Notes under the pieces: generated by a model | What the model was told of the DNA's origin: nothing | Seen by the model: only the letters and a program-made list of their open reading frames with translations | Database searches by the model: none | Source of the DNA: Saccharothrix syringae | GTDB taxonomy: Bacteria > Actinomycetota > Actinomycetes > Mycobacteriales > Pseudonocardiaceae | Length of the DNA: 64,000 nt | NCBI RefSeq assembly: GCF_009498035.1 | Contig: NZ_CP034550.1 | Coordinates: 5,146,001-5,210,000 of the forward strand | Reading direction: 5' to 3' | Translations under genes and position numbers: made by a program | Part shown: positions 9,085 through 16,985 of the stretch, in pieces | Numbering within the stretch: position 1 is the stretch's first letter | Layout: every line of letters starts with the position of its first letter

Positions 9085-9540
9085 TCAGTCGGTCCCCGGC
9101 GGCGGGGCGAACAGCAGCGGCATGTCGTCCGCGGTCAGCCGGTCCAGCGGGGTGAGGAACACCAGCGTCTCGTCGGGCACGGTGTCGTGGGTGGTCGTGC
9201 CGGTCACCCGCAGCACCCGCACCGCGTCCGGGGCGTGGGGCGAGCGGTCGGGGAAGTTGATCTCGTTGATCAGCTCGGCGATCTTCGCGGAGTGCCCCTC
9301 GGGCACCGGCGGGTAGACCAGGATGTCCACGACCAGCACGCCGTCCTCGACGCGGCCCTCGGCCCACGCGTCGGTCTGCAGGATGTAGGCGACGCCGTCC
9401 TCCTCGTCCACGTAGCAGTAGTCGCCGACCAGGGCCACGGCCCGTTCGCCGGGCGACCCCTGCGGGTCGATGACCACGGCGAGCGCGAGCGCCTCCGGGT
9501 GGGTGGGGTGCAGTCCGGTGCGCAAGACGACCTCGGGCAT
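9085..9540 (-). CDS. hypothetical protein
   Basis: 151 aa, soluble and acidic, rich in valine and leucine, with no signal peptide or membrane helix. I do not recognise the family. It contains short beta-rich stretches (VALVGDYCYVDEEDGVAYIL, EGRVEDGVLVVDILVYPPV) and ends in a Pro-rich tail. ATG 9540 is the first start before the conserved-looking VVLRTGLHPTHPEALALAV. It lies upstream of the sugar operon on the same strand but is separated from it by both operators, so it is probably an independent unit, divergent from the STAND gene. Confidence 0.6.
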   Translation of the reverse strand: MPEVVLRTGLHPTHPEALALAVVIDPQGSPGERAVALVGDYCYVDEEDGVAYILQTDAWAEGRVEDGVLVVDILVYPPVPEGHSAKIAELINEINFPDRSPHAPDAVRVLRVTGTTTHDTVPDETLVFLTPLDRLTADDMPLLFAPPPGTD

Positions 9541-9596
9541 GGCCGGTGACCCTATCGGACCGCGCGGCCGATCGGGCGACGCGCGCGCCCGGTCGG

Positions 9597-9625
9597 GATG
9601 ACGGGGGGCGGTGGTGCGGTACAAC
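9597..9625 (+). promoter_or_regulatory. weak promoter candidate for the STAND gene
   Basis: GATGAC (9597-9602), a 17-base spacer and TACAAC (9620-9625) lie about 30 bases before the ATG at 9656. The -10 is reasonable and the -35 poor. Confidence 0.3.
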
Positions 9626-9655
9626 CGTGCTTGATTGCCCTGGGAGGGGGCGTGG

Positions 9656-12286
9656 ATGATGGGTCGCGACCAGGCAGTGCACTGCACGATCGTCGTGGTG
9701 GACGTGGAGGGTTTCGGCGATCCGTGCCGGACGCTGCCCCACCAGTTGGGTGCTCGGGCGGGTTTGTACCGGGTGCTGGAGCAGGCCCTGGGCGCGGCCG
9801 GGGTGCGGTGGGGGGACTGCCGTTGCGAGGACCGCGGCGACGGCGTGTTCGTGCTGGTCCCAGCCGAGTACGCGAAGGCGCCGTTGGTGGAGGTGCTGCC
9901 GGGGGCGTTGGTCGAGGCCCTGCGGGGGCACAACGGCACCAGCCCGGCGGCCCAGCGGGTGCGGTTGCGGGTGGTGGTCCACGCGGGCGAGGTCGCCCTC
10001 GACGCGCACGGCGCCACCTCGACCGCGGTGACCACGGCCTTCCGGCTGCTGGACGCGCCGCCGGTGAAGCGGGCACTCGCGGAGTCGCCCGGCTTGGCCG
10101 CGCTGGCGGTGTCGCGCTGGGTGTTCGACGAGGTGGTCCGCCACTCCGCCGTGCTCGACCCGGCCACCTTCCGGCCGGCACCGGTGCGGGTGAAGGAAGT
10201 GCGGGACATCGCCTGGATCGCCCTGCCCGACCACCCGTACCCCGCCGATCCCGCCGTGCTCGACCAGCCGGTGGCACCCGGCGGCGGTGTGCCCCGGCAA
10301 CTGCCCGGCGCGCCGGCGTCGTTCGTCGGCCGCGAGGAGTACCTGGCGGACCTGGACCACGCCCTGACGTCCGCCGCGGGGACGGCGGTGGTGATCTCGG
10401 CGCTGGGCGGGGCGGGCGGCATCGGCAAGACCTGGCTGGCGCTGCACTGGGCCCACCGCCACGCCGACCGGTTCCCCGACGGGCAGCTGTTCGTCGACCT
10501 GCGCGGCTACAGCCCCGACGGCCAGCCGCTCGACCCGGCGGTCGCGGTGCGCGGCTTCCTCGACGCGCTCGGCGTCGACCCCGGCCGCCTGCCCGCCGAC
10601 CTCGACGCCCAGGCGGCGCTGTACCGGAGCCTGGTGGCGGGGCGGCGGATGCTGGTCGTGCTCGACAACGCCGCCACCGCCGACCAGGTCGTCCCGCTGC
10701 TGCCCGGCAGCCCGACCTGCGCGGTCCTGGTCACCGGCCGCACCAGCCTCACCTCGTTGATCGACCGGCACGGCGCCCGCCACGTCCGACTGGACATCCT
10801 GCCCCGGGAAGAAGGCCGTGCCCTGTTGGTCGAACGCCTCGGAGAGCACGGGGTGGCCGCCGAACCCGAAGCGACCGACGAGCTGGTCGAGCTGTGCGGG
10901 CGCTTCCCGCTGGCCCTCGCCATCACCGCCCGGCACGCCTTCCGCCACCCGCGGATCCCGCTGGCGGAGGTGGCCGCCGAACTGCGCGACCTGGGCCTGG
11001 ACATGCTCGACGACGACGATCCCGCCGCCAGCCTGCCCGCCGTGCTCTCGTGGTCCCTGCGCCGCCTCACGGACACCGAGCGCACCGTGTTCGGGCTGCT
11101 GGGCATCGCCCCCGGCCCCGACACGACCCTGCCCGCGGTGGTCTCCCTCGCCGACCTGCCCCCGGCCCGCGCGCGCAGGGCGCTGTCGGCGCTGGAGGAG
11201 GCGTCGCTGCTCGAACGGCGGCCCCGCGGCCGGTACGCGATGCACGACCTGGTCCGCGCCTACGCCGCCACCACCGCCCTGCCGGACGGCGTGCGGGAGG
11301 CGGCCCTGGCGCGGGTGATGGACTTCCACCTGCACACCGCCCACAACGCCGACCACCTCGTGTACCCCCATCGCCCGCTCCTGCAACCCGACCCGCCCTC
11401 GCCCGGTGTCCACCCGCACCCGTTGCCCGACGCCGCGGCCGCGACGGCCTGGTTGCAGGCCGAACACGCCACCCTGCTCGCCACCCAGCGCGTCGCGGTC
11501 GACCTCGGTCGCCACCACGTCGTCTGGCACCTCGCCCAGGCGTTGAACAGCTTCCAGATCCGGCGGGGGCACCGGCGCGATGCGCTCACCACGTGGCGGG
11601 CCGCGCTGAACGCCGCTGCCCACCTGCCCGACCCCGCCATGCGCAGCCGCGCCCACCGGTTCCTCGGCTACGCCTGCTCCCTGTCGGGCTCGCACGAGGA
11701 GGCCGTCGGGCACCTGGATCAGGCCCTCGACTTGGCCGCGCGCCACCGCGACACCGCCGAACAGGCACAGATCCACAAGATGCTCGCGTTCACCCGGGGA
11801 CTGCAGGAGGACCACCGGAGGGCCTTGGACCACGCCCGACACGCCCTCGACCTCCACCGCGCCCTCGGCCAGCCGGTGCGGGAAGCCGACGCGCTCAACA
11901 CCGTGGGCTGGCACGCCGCGCGGCTGGGGGAGTTCGATACCGCCCGCGACCACTGCCACGCCGCCCTCGTCCTGTACCGACGCCACCACGACCCCAGCGG
12001 CGAGGCGCAGACCCTCGGGAACCTGGGGTACGTCGCCCACAAAACCGGGCGGTACCGCCGCGCTCTCGACTACTACGGCCAGTCCGTCGACCTCCTGCGT
12101 CGGGCCGGCGACACCTACTACGAGGCGTTGGCCCACGATTGGACGGGGCAGGCACACACCGCCCTCGGACAACACGACCAGGCCCGCAAGGCATGGCGGG
12201 AGGCGTTGGAGCTGTACCGGGAACAAGGCCGCGACACCGACGCCGCCCGCGTCCGGCAACAGCTCGACGACCTCGACCCGGGCTGA
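9656..12286 (+). CDS. STAND regulator: cyclase-like, NB-ARC and TPR domains
   Basis: 876 aa. Residues 1-180 resemble a class III nucleotide-cyclase fold (VVVDVEGFGD, CRCEDRGDGVFVLVP) and may be a degenerate, non-catalytic sensor. An NB-ARC ATPase follows at about 225-500, with P-loop GGAGGIGKTWLA near 250 and Walker B MLVVLDNAA. TPR repeats fill about 590-870 (ALDHARHALDLHRALG and similar). Proteins of this build are signal-transducing switches whose output in actinomycetes is mostly unknown. ATG 9656 follows GGGAGGGGG; an in-frame TTG at 9635 is less likely. No DNA-binding domain is visible. A broken paralogue lies at 49205-50742. Confidence 0.87.
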   Translation: MMGRDQAVHCTIVVVDVEGFGDPCRTLPHQLGARAGLYRVLEQALGAAGVRWGDCRCEDRGDGVFVLVPAEYAKAPLVEVLPGALVEALRGHNGTSPAAQRVRLRVVVHAGEVALDAHGATSTAVTTAFRLLDAPPVKRALAESPGLAALAVSRWVFDEVVRHSAVLDPATFRPAPVRVKEVRDIAWIALPDHPYPADPAVLDQPVAPGGGVPRQLPGAPASFVGREEYLADLDHALTSAAGTAVVISALGGAGGIGKTWLALHWAHRHADRFPDGQLFVDLRGYSPDGQPLDPAVAVRGFLDALGVDPGRLPADLDAQAALYRSLVAGRRMLVVLDNAATADQVVPLLPGSPTCAVLVTGRTSLTSLIDRHGARHVRLDILPREEGRALLVERLGEHGVAAEPEATDELVELCGRFPLALAITARHAFRHPRIPLAEVAAELRDLGLDMLDDDDPAASLPAVLSWSLRRLTDTERTVFGLLGIAPGPDTTLPAVVSLADLPPARARRALSALEEASLLERRPRGRYAMHDLVRAYAATTALPDGVREAALARVMDFHLHTAHNADHLVYPHRPLLQPDPPSPGVHPHPLPDAAAATAWLQAEHATLLATQRVAVDLGRHHVVWHLAQALNSFQIRRGHRRDALTTWRAALNAAAHLPDPAMRSRAHRFLGYACSLSGSHEEAVGHLDQALDLAARHRDTAEQAQIHKMLAFTRGLQEDHRRALDHARHALDLHRALGQPVREADALNTVGWHAARLGEFDTARDHCHAALVLYRRHHDPSGEAQTLGNLGYVAHKTGRYRRALDYYGQSVDLLRRAGDTYYEALAHDWTGQAHTALGQHDQARKAWREALELYREQGRDTDAARVRQQLDDLDPG

Positions 12287-12409
12287 GCCCCGGTCGACGT
12301 TCTCGGTCGACCCGCGCCTCGTGGTGGATGGCGGCGGTCCACCCCCGCCGCCGCCGGAGCCTGCGCCGGGTCTCCCCGAATCGGGAGCCGGGGACGTCGA
12401 CGTACTCGA

Positions 12410-12562
12410 GGTGCACCTCGGTCCGCGCCCGCCGCCACCACGCGCCGCGCACGGCGACGTCGAGGTCGACCGAAACAGGTCGACCGGACCGGTGACGACG
12501 ACCGGTCCGGCCAGGCCGCCCGCGACCAGCAGCGCCCGGCGGGACACCTTCGGCTCAGCCAT
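12410..12562 (-). pseudogene. relic of a Tat-exported protein N-terminus
   Basis: ATG 12562 begins a short peptide with a twin-arginine-like signal (KVSRRALLVAGGLAGPVVV), after which the frame loses coding character. A one-base shift gives a short plausible continuation (TEVHLEYVDVPG). It probably once encoded an exported enzyme, perhaps a copper protein given the fragment upstream, but too little is left to tell. Confidence 0.35.
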
Positions 12563-12589
12563 GGTGGTGCGCCCCGCCCCGCCCCGCTC

Positions 12590-12900
12590 GTCCGCGACGT
12601 GGGTGTCCTCATCGGCGACCGGGGCGTCCTCGGTGACGGTCAACCGGCCGACCACGCCCCGCTCCCGGTGGTCCGCGTCCGACCACTCGGCACCCGGACG
12701 TGCACGTCCAGCCCGTCGATGGTGAAGCTGTGGTCGTCAGCGGTGTCGTCGGTGAAGGTGAAGGCCACCGACTGCCCCCGGCCGACGCGCAGCTGGGCGG
12801 GGGAGAACCGGTAGTCCGCCAGGTCCACCGTGGGCAGCGCGGCGACCCGCCCGTCGGTCAGCGAACCGGTGTCGTCGCGCAGTCCGGTGATCGGTGCTGT
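12590..12900 (-). pseudogene. decayed cupredoxin-like domain
   Basis: One minus-strand frame reads like the first part of a cupredoxin domain (DYRFSPAQLRV, DHSFTIDGLDVHVRVPSG, with one copper-ligand-type His). Another frame, entered near 12655, gives the usual last strand, VGRLTVTED. The segment that should hold the Cys and second His copper ligands is missing, so an internal deletion with frameshift is likely. The remainder of 12287-12916 shows no intact gene. Confidence 0.45.
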
Positions 12901-12916
12901 GTGAGTGCCTGACCAC

Positions 12917-14080
12917 TTACCCGCCGACCGCGGTCGCCGGAGGAACGCGGTCACCGGTGAACAAATCGACCAGGGGCCGCGGCGCCTCCGGGTGGAAGAC
13001 GACCTCCAGGCCCCGGGCCGACTCCGCGGCCGCCTGCTCCGCGCGCCGGAACGCGACCTGCTCGTACGCGGCCAGCGCGGCCTCGGTGTCGCCGCCGTGC
13101 CAGGCCAGCAGGCGGCCGAGGTCCGCGCCGTCGGCCAGGGCGAGGTTGGCGCCCTCCCCGGCGAAGGGCGACATCAGGTGCGCCGCGTCGCCCAGCAGCG
13201 TCACCCCCGGCACCCTGGCCCAGCGGTGGCCGGCGGGCAGGGCGTGGACGTGGCGCGGCACCAGCGGGCCGTCCGCGTCCGCGATGAGCGCGCGCAGCGC
13301 GGGGGACCAGGCGGCGAACCGCTCCAGCAGGGCCGCCTTGGCGGCGCCGGTGTCGGCGAAGTCGACGGTGCCCAGCCACGACTCGTCCGCGCGCAGGGCC
13401 GCGTAGACGTGCAGGCCGCCGTCGGTCCCGCGGTGCGCCAGGAAGCCCTTGCCGCCGCCCAGGGCGAAGAACATGCCGCCGCCGACGAGCGCCGCGCTCG
13501 CGGGGTGGCGCGCGTCGGCGTCGCGCAGGTCGAGTTCGACGAAGGAGACGCCGGTGTAGGCGGGCACCGCGTCGGAGACCAGGGGGCGGACCCGGGACCA
13601 GGCGCCGTCGGCGCCCACGAGCAGGTCGGTGGTGAACGCCGTGCCGTCGGCGAGGGTCACCTCGTGCCGGCCCGCGCCCAGCGCGCGGCACGAGACCGCT
13701 TTCGCGCCCCACCGGACGGTGCCCTCCGGCAGGGAGGACAGCAGCAGGTCGCGCAGGTCGCCCCGGTCGATCTCGGGGCGCTCGCCGGTGCCGTCGTCGG
13801 CCTCGGCGTGGCGGAGCCGCCCGTGCTCGTCCAGGACGCGCAGCGCTTGGCCACCGGGGTGGACCCCGGCCAGGAACTCCTCGTGCAGCCGCGCTTCCCG
13901 CAGCGCGGCCTGGCCGGTGTCGGCGTGGATGTCGAGCATGCCGCCCTGGGTGCGCGCGTGCGGGGACGCCTCCAGGTCGAAGACGCGGGCGCGCAGGCCG
14001 TGGACGTGCAGGACGCGGGCGAGCGTCAGGCCGCCCAGGCCGCCGCCGATGACGGCGATCGGGTGGTGGGGCGTGGTCAC
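12917..14080 (-). CDS. TetX-like FAD-dependent monooxygenase
   Basis: 387 aa. A class A flavoprotein monooxygenase: FAD dinucleotide fold AVIGGGLGGLTLARVL at the N-terminus, the DG motif LLVGADGAWSRVRPLV, and the second FAD motif VTLLGDAAHLMSPFAGEGAN. The run GGMLDIHADTGQAALREA and its neighbours resemble the TetX/tetracycline-destructase branch more than phenol hydroxylases. Substrate is unknown; drug or polyketide hydroxylation is possible. The GTG start overlaps the stop of the TetR gene as GTGA, so the two are co-translated, and the twin operators upstream of the TetR gene suggest inducible expression. Confidence 0.85.
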   Translation of the reverse strand: MTTPHHPIAVIGGGLGGLTLARVLHVHGLRARVFDLEASPHARTQGGMLDIHADTGQAALREARLHEEFLAGVHPGGQALRVLDEHGRLRHAEADDGTGERPEIDRGDLRDLLLSSLPEGTVRWGAKAVSCRALGAGRHEVTLADGTAFTTDLLVGADGAWSRVRPLVSDAVPAYTGVSFVELDLRDADARHPASAALVGGGMFFALGGGKGFLAHRGTDGGLHVYAALRADESWLGTVDFADTGAAKAALLERFAAWSPALRALIADADGPLVPRHVHALPAGHRWARVPGVTLLGDAAHLMSPFAGEGANLALADGADLGRLLAWHGGDTEAALAAYEQVAFRRAEQAAAESARGLEVVFHPEAPRPLVDLFTGDRVPPATAVGG

Positions 14081-14799
14081 GGCGAGGTCCCTCCGGGGTT
14101 CGTGTCGTGGGGCGTGGTGTCGCGAGGGGTGGCGAGGGTGCCGTTGACGACCGCCCGGAACATCCACCGCAGGCGCTCCCGCGGCGACCCGGACACCAGG
14201 TCGTCGCCCAGCGCGGTGATGCGGGGGTGGGTGTCGGGCGACGCCTGGCGCAGGGCCGCCACGAGCGCGTCGTGGTCCTGCCCGGCGGAGGGGTCCGCGT
14301 TGCGCGAGGAGTGCTCGGCCGCGGTGGCGGTGGCCACCTGCAGCAGGACGTCCACGCCCCACGCGGCCTGGCCGGGCGGGACGCCGCCCTCGTGCAGCAG
14401 GGCCAGCAGCGTTTCCACCAGGGCCAGGTAGTTCCGGCCCGAGGGGCGGGCCACGAGCGCGGAGTGCGCGAGTTCGGGGTGGGCGAACAGGACGCCGGTG
14501 TAGGAGGTGAGGACGGCGGCGAGCCGGTCGCGCCAGTCCGCCGGGCCCGTCGCGGCGCCCAGGTCCACCGCGCCCAGGAACTCCTCCAGGACCGCGGCGT
14601 GCAGCTCGGCGGTGTTGGCGACGTAGACGTACAGCGAGGCCGGACCGGTGTCCAGTTCCGCGGCCAGGCGGCGCATGGTCACGCGGTGGAGCCCTTCGGA
14701 CTCCATCACCCGCACGGCCGCGGCCACGATGCCCTCGTAGCTCAGGGCGGGTTTGGCCGGGCGGTCGCGACGGCTCCTGGAGGTGGGGCGAGGGGGCAT
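14077..14799 (-). CDS. TetR-family repressor of the monooxygenase operon
   Basis: 240 aa. The N-terminal helix-turn-helix is of the TetR/AcrR type (IVAAAVRVMESEGLHRVTMR followed by RLAAELDTGPASLYVYV), then a helical ligand-binding domain. It stands first in a two-gene operon with the TetX-like enzyme. ATG 14799 is chosen because the in-frame start at 14835 would place the tandem operators inside the coding region. No ribosome site precedes it, so the transcript may be leaderless. Self-repression through the palindromes at 14813-14841 is inferred. Confidence 0.88.
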   Translation of the reverse strand: MPPRPTSRSRRDRPAKPALSYEGIVAAAVRVMESEGLHRVTMRRLAAELDTGPASLYVYVANTAELHAAVLEEFLGAVDLGAATGPADWRDRLAAVLTSYTGVLFAHPELAHSALVARPSGRNYLALVETLLALLHEGGVPPGQAAWGVDVLLQVATATAAEHSSRNADPSAGQDHDALVAALRQASPDTHPRITALGDDLVSGSPRERLRWMFRAVVNGTLATPRDTTPHDTNPGGTSP

Positions 14800-14812
14800 G
14801 GCGGCCAGCGTA

Positions 14813-14841
14813 ACGAACATGTTCGTCACGAACAAGTTCGT
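14813..14841 (-). promoter_or_regulatory. two adjacent TetR-type operators
   Basis: A perfect 14-base palindrome ACGAACATGTTCGT (14813-14826) is followed after one base by a near-identical copy ACGAACAAGTTCGT (14828-14841). Their centres are 15 bases apart. They lie immediately upstream of the TetR start, as expected for autoregulation. Confidence 0.8.
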
Positions 14842-14883
14842 CGATGATTTGTGCCGGTCGTCGCAGGTGCGTCGTGGGTCGGG

Positions 14884-15249
14884 TCAGCCGGTTCGGCGGT
14901 CCTCGACCTGGTCGGGCACCAGGTGGTGGAAGGTGCCGGTGCGCCGCAGCACGCGGTCGAGCCACGCCGGGCGGTGCTCCAGGTGCAGCGCCGCCCCGAC
15001 GGCGTCGGCGGCACGGCGGGCGCCGAGCAGGACGCTCAGGCCGGTCGAGTCGCACAGCGACAGGTCGGTGAAGTCCAGGTGCAGGTGCGCCGGGCGGTGC
15101 TCGGCGAGCAGGTCGCTGATCGCGTCGCGCAGCACGTCGCCGTTGCCGTGGACGAGGTCGCCCGACACCAGCACGCGCGCGGTCCGGTCGTCGACCAGGA
15201 CGACGGTGCAGGTCAGGTGCTCCGGTGCGGTCACGCGTCCCACCTCCAT
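14884..15249 (-). CDS. STAS-domain anti-sigma factor antagonist
   Basis: 121 aa, a single STAS domain. The core run LHLDFTDLSLCDSTGLSVLL contains the phosphorylatable serine position (DST) of SpoIIAA/RsbV-type proteins. In its unphosphorylated form such a protein binds an anti-sigma kinase and frees the sigma factor. It is divergent from the ATPase gene at 15388 across 138 bases. ATG 15249 gives the usual family length. Confidence 0.85.
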   Translation of the reverse strand: MEVGRVTAPEHLTCTVVLVDDRTARVLVSGDLVHGNGDVLRDAISDLLAEHRPAHLHLDFTDLSLCDSTGLSVLLGARRAADAVGAALHLEHRPAWLDRVLRRTGTFHHLVPDQVEDRRTG

Positions 15250-15387
15250 GGTGCGCTGCGGTCGGTTGTGCCCACGAACGGGTGCTCATCGGTGAACGCG
15301 GTGGGCGGCAGTCGCTATTGTGGCCGAGTCGCAGCACGGTTGACGGGTCGATCGTCCACGCCCTCCCACGTCTTCGGCGGAGAGGAC

Positions 15388-15813
15388 ATGAGGCGCGTGA
15401 CCCTGCTCGACGAGGACGCGGTCGGCCCCGGGGCGATGGACCTGGTCGAGGACGACCCGCCGCTGGTGCGGGTGCGCCGCTGGGCGGGCGAGGTGCTCTC
15501 CGACCTGGCCGGCGACGAGTTGGACGGCTGCCTGCTGGTGGTCACCGAGCTGGTGTCCAACGCCTACGACCACGGGCAGGCCCCGCGCACGGTGCGGTTG
15601 CACCGGACGCCGCGGTCGTGCTTCGTGCGGGTCGAGGTCGACGACGCGGCGTTCGGCGAGGTGGTGGTGGGCCGGTCGCGGTTGGGTGCGCAGCGCGGGC
15701 GGGGCATGGTGCTCGTGGTGAACCTGAGCACGGCCTGGGGGGTTGACCGGCACGAGCGGGGCAAGACCGTGTGGGCGGAGGTGCCGTGCGCCGCGCTGGA
15801 GGTGTCGGGGTGA
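15388..15813 (+). CDS. anti-sigma-type ATP-binding protein (HATPase_c)
   Basis: 141 aa. A GHKL ATP-binding domain of the RsbW/SpoIIAB kind: N-box VVTELVSNAYDHG (about residues 51-63) and G-box-like RGRGMVLVVNLSTAWGV. Such small kinases hold sigma factors or phosphorylate STAS antagonists. ATG 15388 has GGAGAGG. It lies between two STAS genes, so the three probably form a partner-switching set; no sigma-B-family factor is in this window. Confidence 0.85.
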   Translation: MRRVTLLDEDAVGPGAMDLVEDDPPLVRVRRWAGEVLSDLAGDELDGCLLVVTELVSNAYDHGQAPRTVRLHRTPRSCFVRVEVDDAAFGEVVVGRSRLGAQRGRGMVLVVNLSTAWGVDRHERGKTVWAEVPCAALEVSG

Positions 15814-15831
15814 AGGTGTCGCGCTGGAAGC

Positions 15832-16194
15832 TCAGTGCGACAGCACCGCGGTGACCGCGTGGTCGAGCGTGTCGCGCACGACCACCGCCCGGTCCAGTTC
15901 GGTCACCCGCATCGGCAGCAGCACGGCGCGGTGCCCGGCCACCACCGCCAGCGCCGTCCCCTGACCCCGCGCCTGGACGACGGCCTCGGCCAGCAGTTGC
16001 AGGCCGGTGGAGCCGATGAAGCCCACCCGGGACAGGTCCAGCACCAGGCCCCGCGGGCGGTGGGCCAGCTCGTCGACCAGGCGGGTGCGCACGGGGGCGA
16101 CGGTGGAGGAGTCCACCTCGCCGGTCACCACCACGACGGGGATGCCGCGGTGGTGGACGACGGTGGCCCTGGCGATCTCGTTCGTGTCGAGCAC
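15832..16194 (-). CDS. STAS-domain anti-sigma factor antagonist
   Basis: 120 aa. STAS domain with GIPVVVVTGEVDSSTVAPVR and the site LDLSRVGFIGSTGLQLLAEA, where the GST serine is the expected phosphorylation target. It differs in sequence from the STAS protein at 14884, so the two may answer to different kinases or phosphatases. It is convergent with the ATPase gene (18-base gap). The GTG start at 16194 is preceded by GAGAGG. Confidence 0.86.
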   Translation of the reverse strand: MLDTNEIARATVVHHRGIPVVVVTGEVDSSTVAPVRTRLVDELAHRPRGLVLDLSRVGFIGSTGLQLLAEAVVQARGQGTALAVVAGHRAVLLPMRVTELDRAVVVRDTLDHAVTAVLSH

Positions 16195-16270
16195 GGGGTG
16201 CCTCTCGTTGGGAACCCACGAGGATCGGCAACCGAGCTGCTGCTCAACCCGTATCGTCGCTTCGCGGCGG

Positions 16271-16290
16271 ATCGGTGATTATTCACCGAT
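16271..16290. promoter_or_regulatory. inverted repeat, possible operator
   Basis: ATCGGTGA-TTAT-TCACCGAT, with perfect 8-base arms. It lies about 77 bases upstream of the STAS start at 16194 and could regulate that gene. Too AT-rich in the loop and too short to be a convincing terminator. Confidence 0.45.
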
Positions 16291-16456
16291 CTCAACAGTA
16301 CTTGGCCAACGCTACCCGGCACAATCGGTGGAACCCCTCCGGGGGCGACCGTTGCCGAAGCGTTGGCGAGCGAATGTCGAATGTTGACATTAGGGGTCGG
16401 ACCCTTGTGTCCCGGCTGTCCGGCCCGGCTGTCTGCGCCAGCCGCCGGGGTCGGTC

Positions 16457-16671
16457 GCCCGAGTCTGCGGTGTGAGGGTCGCTCGGGTCTGGGGTGTGGG
16501 GCCCGCCTGGGTCTGGGGTGTGAGGCCCGCCTGGGTTTGGGGTGTGGGGGCTGTCCGGGTCTGCGGTGTGTGTGGGCGCCTGGGTCTGGGGTGTGGGGGG
16601 GCCGCCTGGGTTTGGGGTGTGGGGGCGCCTGAGTCTGGAGCGTGAGGGCTGTCCGGGTCTGAGATGCAGGG
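16457..16671. repeat. 24-bp degenerate tandem repeat, about nine copies
   Basis: About nine units near the consensus cgcctgggtctggggtgtgg plus four G/C-rich bases, strongly G-rich on the plus strand. One unit carries a short insertion and the outer units are the most diverged. Because 24 is divisible by three, all frames stay open and give octapeptide repeats (for example PQTQAGPT on the minus strand). No start with a ribosome site supports translation, so I treat it as a minisatellite. Confidence 0.8.
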
Positions 16672-16710
16672 AGTCGGCCGCCCAGGGCGGCGCGCGGGGT
16701 TCGAGGCGCG

Positions 16711-16768
16711 TCCGACTTCACCGCTGGCGACATCCGACTTCACCACTGGCGACATCCATCTTTACCGC
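16711..16768. repeat. 22-bp direct repeats
   Basis: Two copies of a 22-base unit (16711-16732, 16733-16754), beginning TCCGACTTCACC and differing at one base, with a diverged third part-copy from 16755. The 22-base spacing is close to two helical turns, so they could be binding sites upstream of the GH5 gene. Confidence 0.6.
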
Positions 16769-16856
16769 TTAAGTCAACATCATCCCCACCGCTTGTCCGA
16801 TCCCGGACAGAAGCGAGCAAGAGTCCTCTCCCGCCGCCCCTTACGAGACGGACCGG

Positions 16857-16885
16857 TTGACGCTTAACCGGTTAACTGCTTGTAT
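16857..16885 (+). promoter_or_regulatory. GH5 promoter with palindrome in the spacer
   Basis: TTGACG (16857-16862), a 17-base spacer and TTGTAT (16880-16885). The spacer contains the perfect palindrome TTAACCGGTTAA (16864-16875), placed where a bound repressor would exclude RNA polymerase. The centre CCGG with AT flanks fits LacI-family operators. Confidence 0.55.
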
Positions 16886-16985
16886 TCGACCTCGAACCGA
16901 CCGCCCCGTCGCCCGCCCGGTTCGGATGACAACGCTGTCAAGGATGTCAGCGACGAGATGTCAACGACGACATGATGAGGTCGAC

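Larger units (their letters stand above)
16195..16985. other. 790-base non-coding region
   Basis: Between the STAS gene and the GH5 gene no convincing gene is present. It holds an inverted repeat at 16271-16290, a second small one (AATGTC...GACATT, 16374-16391), the 24-bp minisatellite, the 22-bp repeats and the GH5 promoter. These are listed separately. Confidence 0.7.

Noticed and set aside
8978..12655. Long minus-strand open frame across the STAND gene
   Set aside because: Only its first residues look protein-like (Tat relic); the rest is antisense to a well-supported gene.
14799..14835. Longer TetR start at 14835
   Set aside because: It would place both palindromic operators within or over the first codons and gives an unconserved leader.
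16457..16671. CRISPR-like array
   Set aside because: Units are contiguous, with no unique spacers, and no cas genes are nearby.
16125..16755. Minus-strand octapeptide-repeat proteins over the 24-bp repeats
   Set aside because: All frames are open because the unit is divisible by three; no ribosome site, export signal or domain supports any of them.
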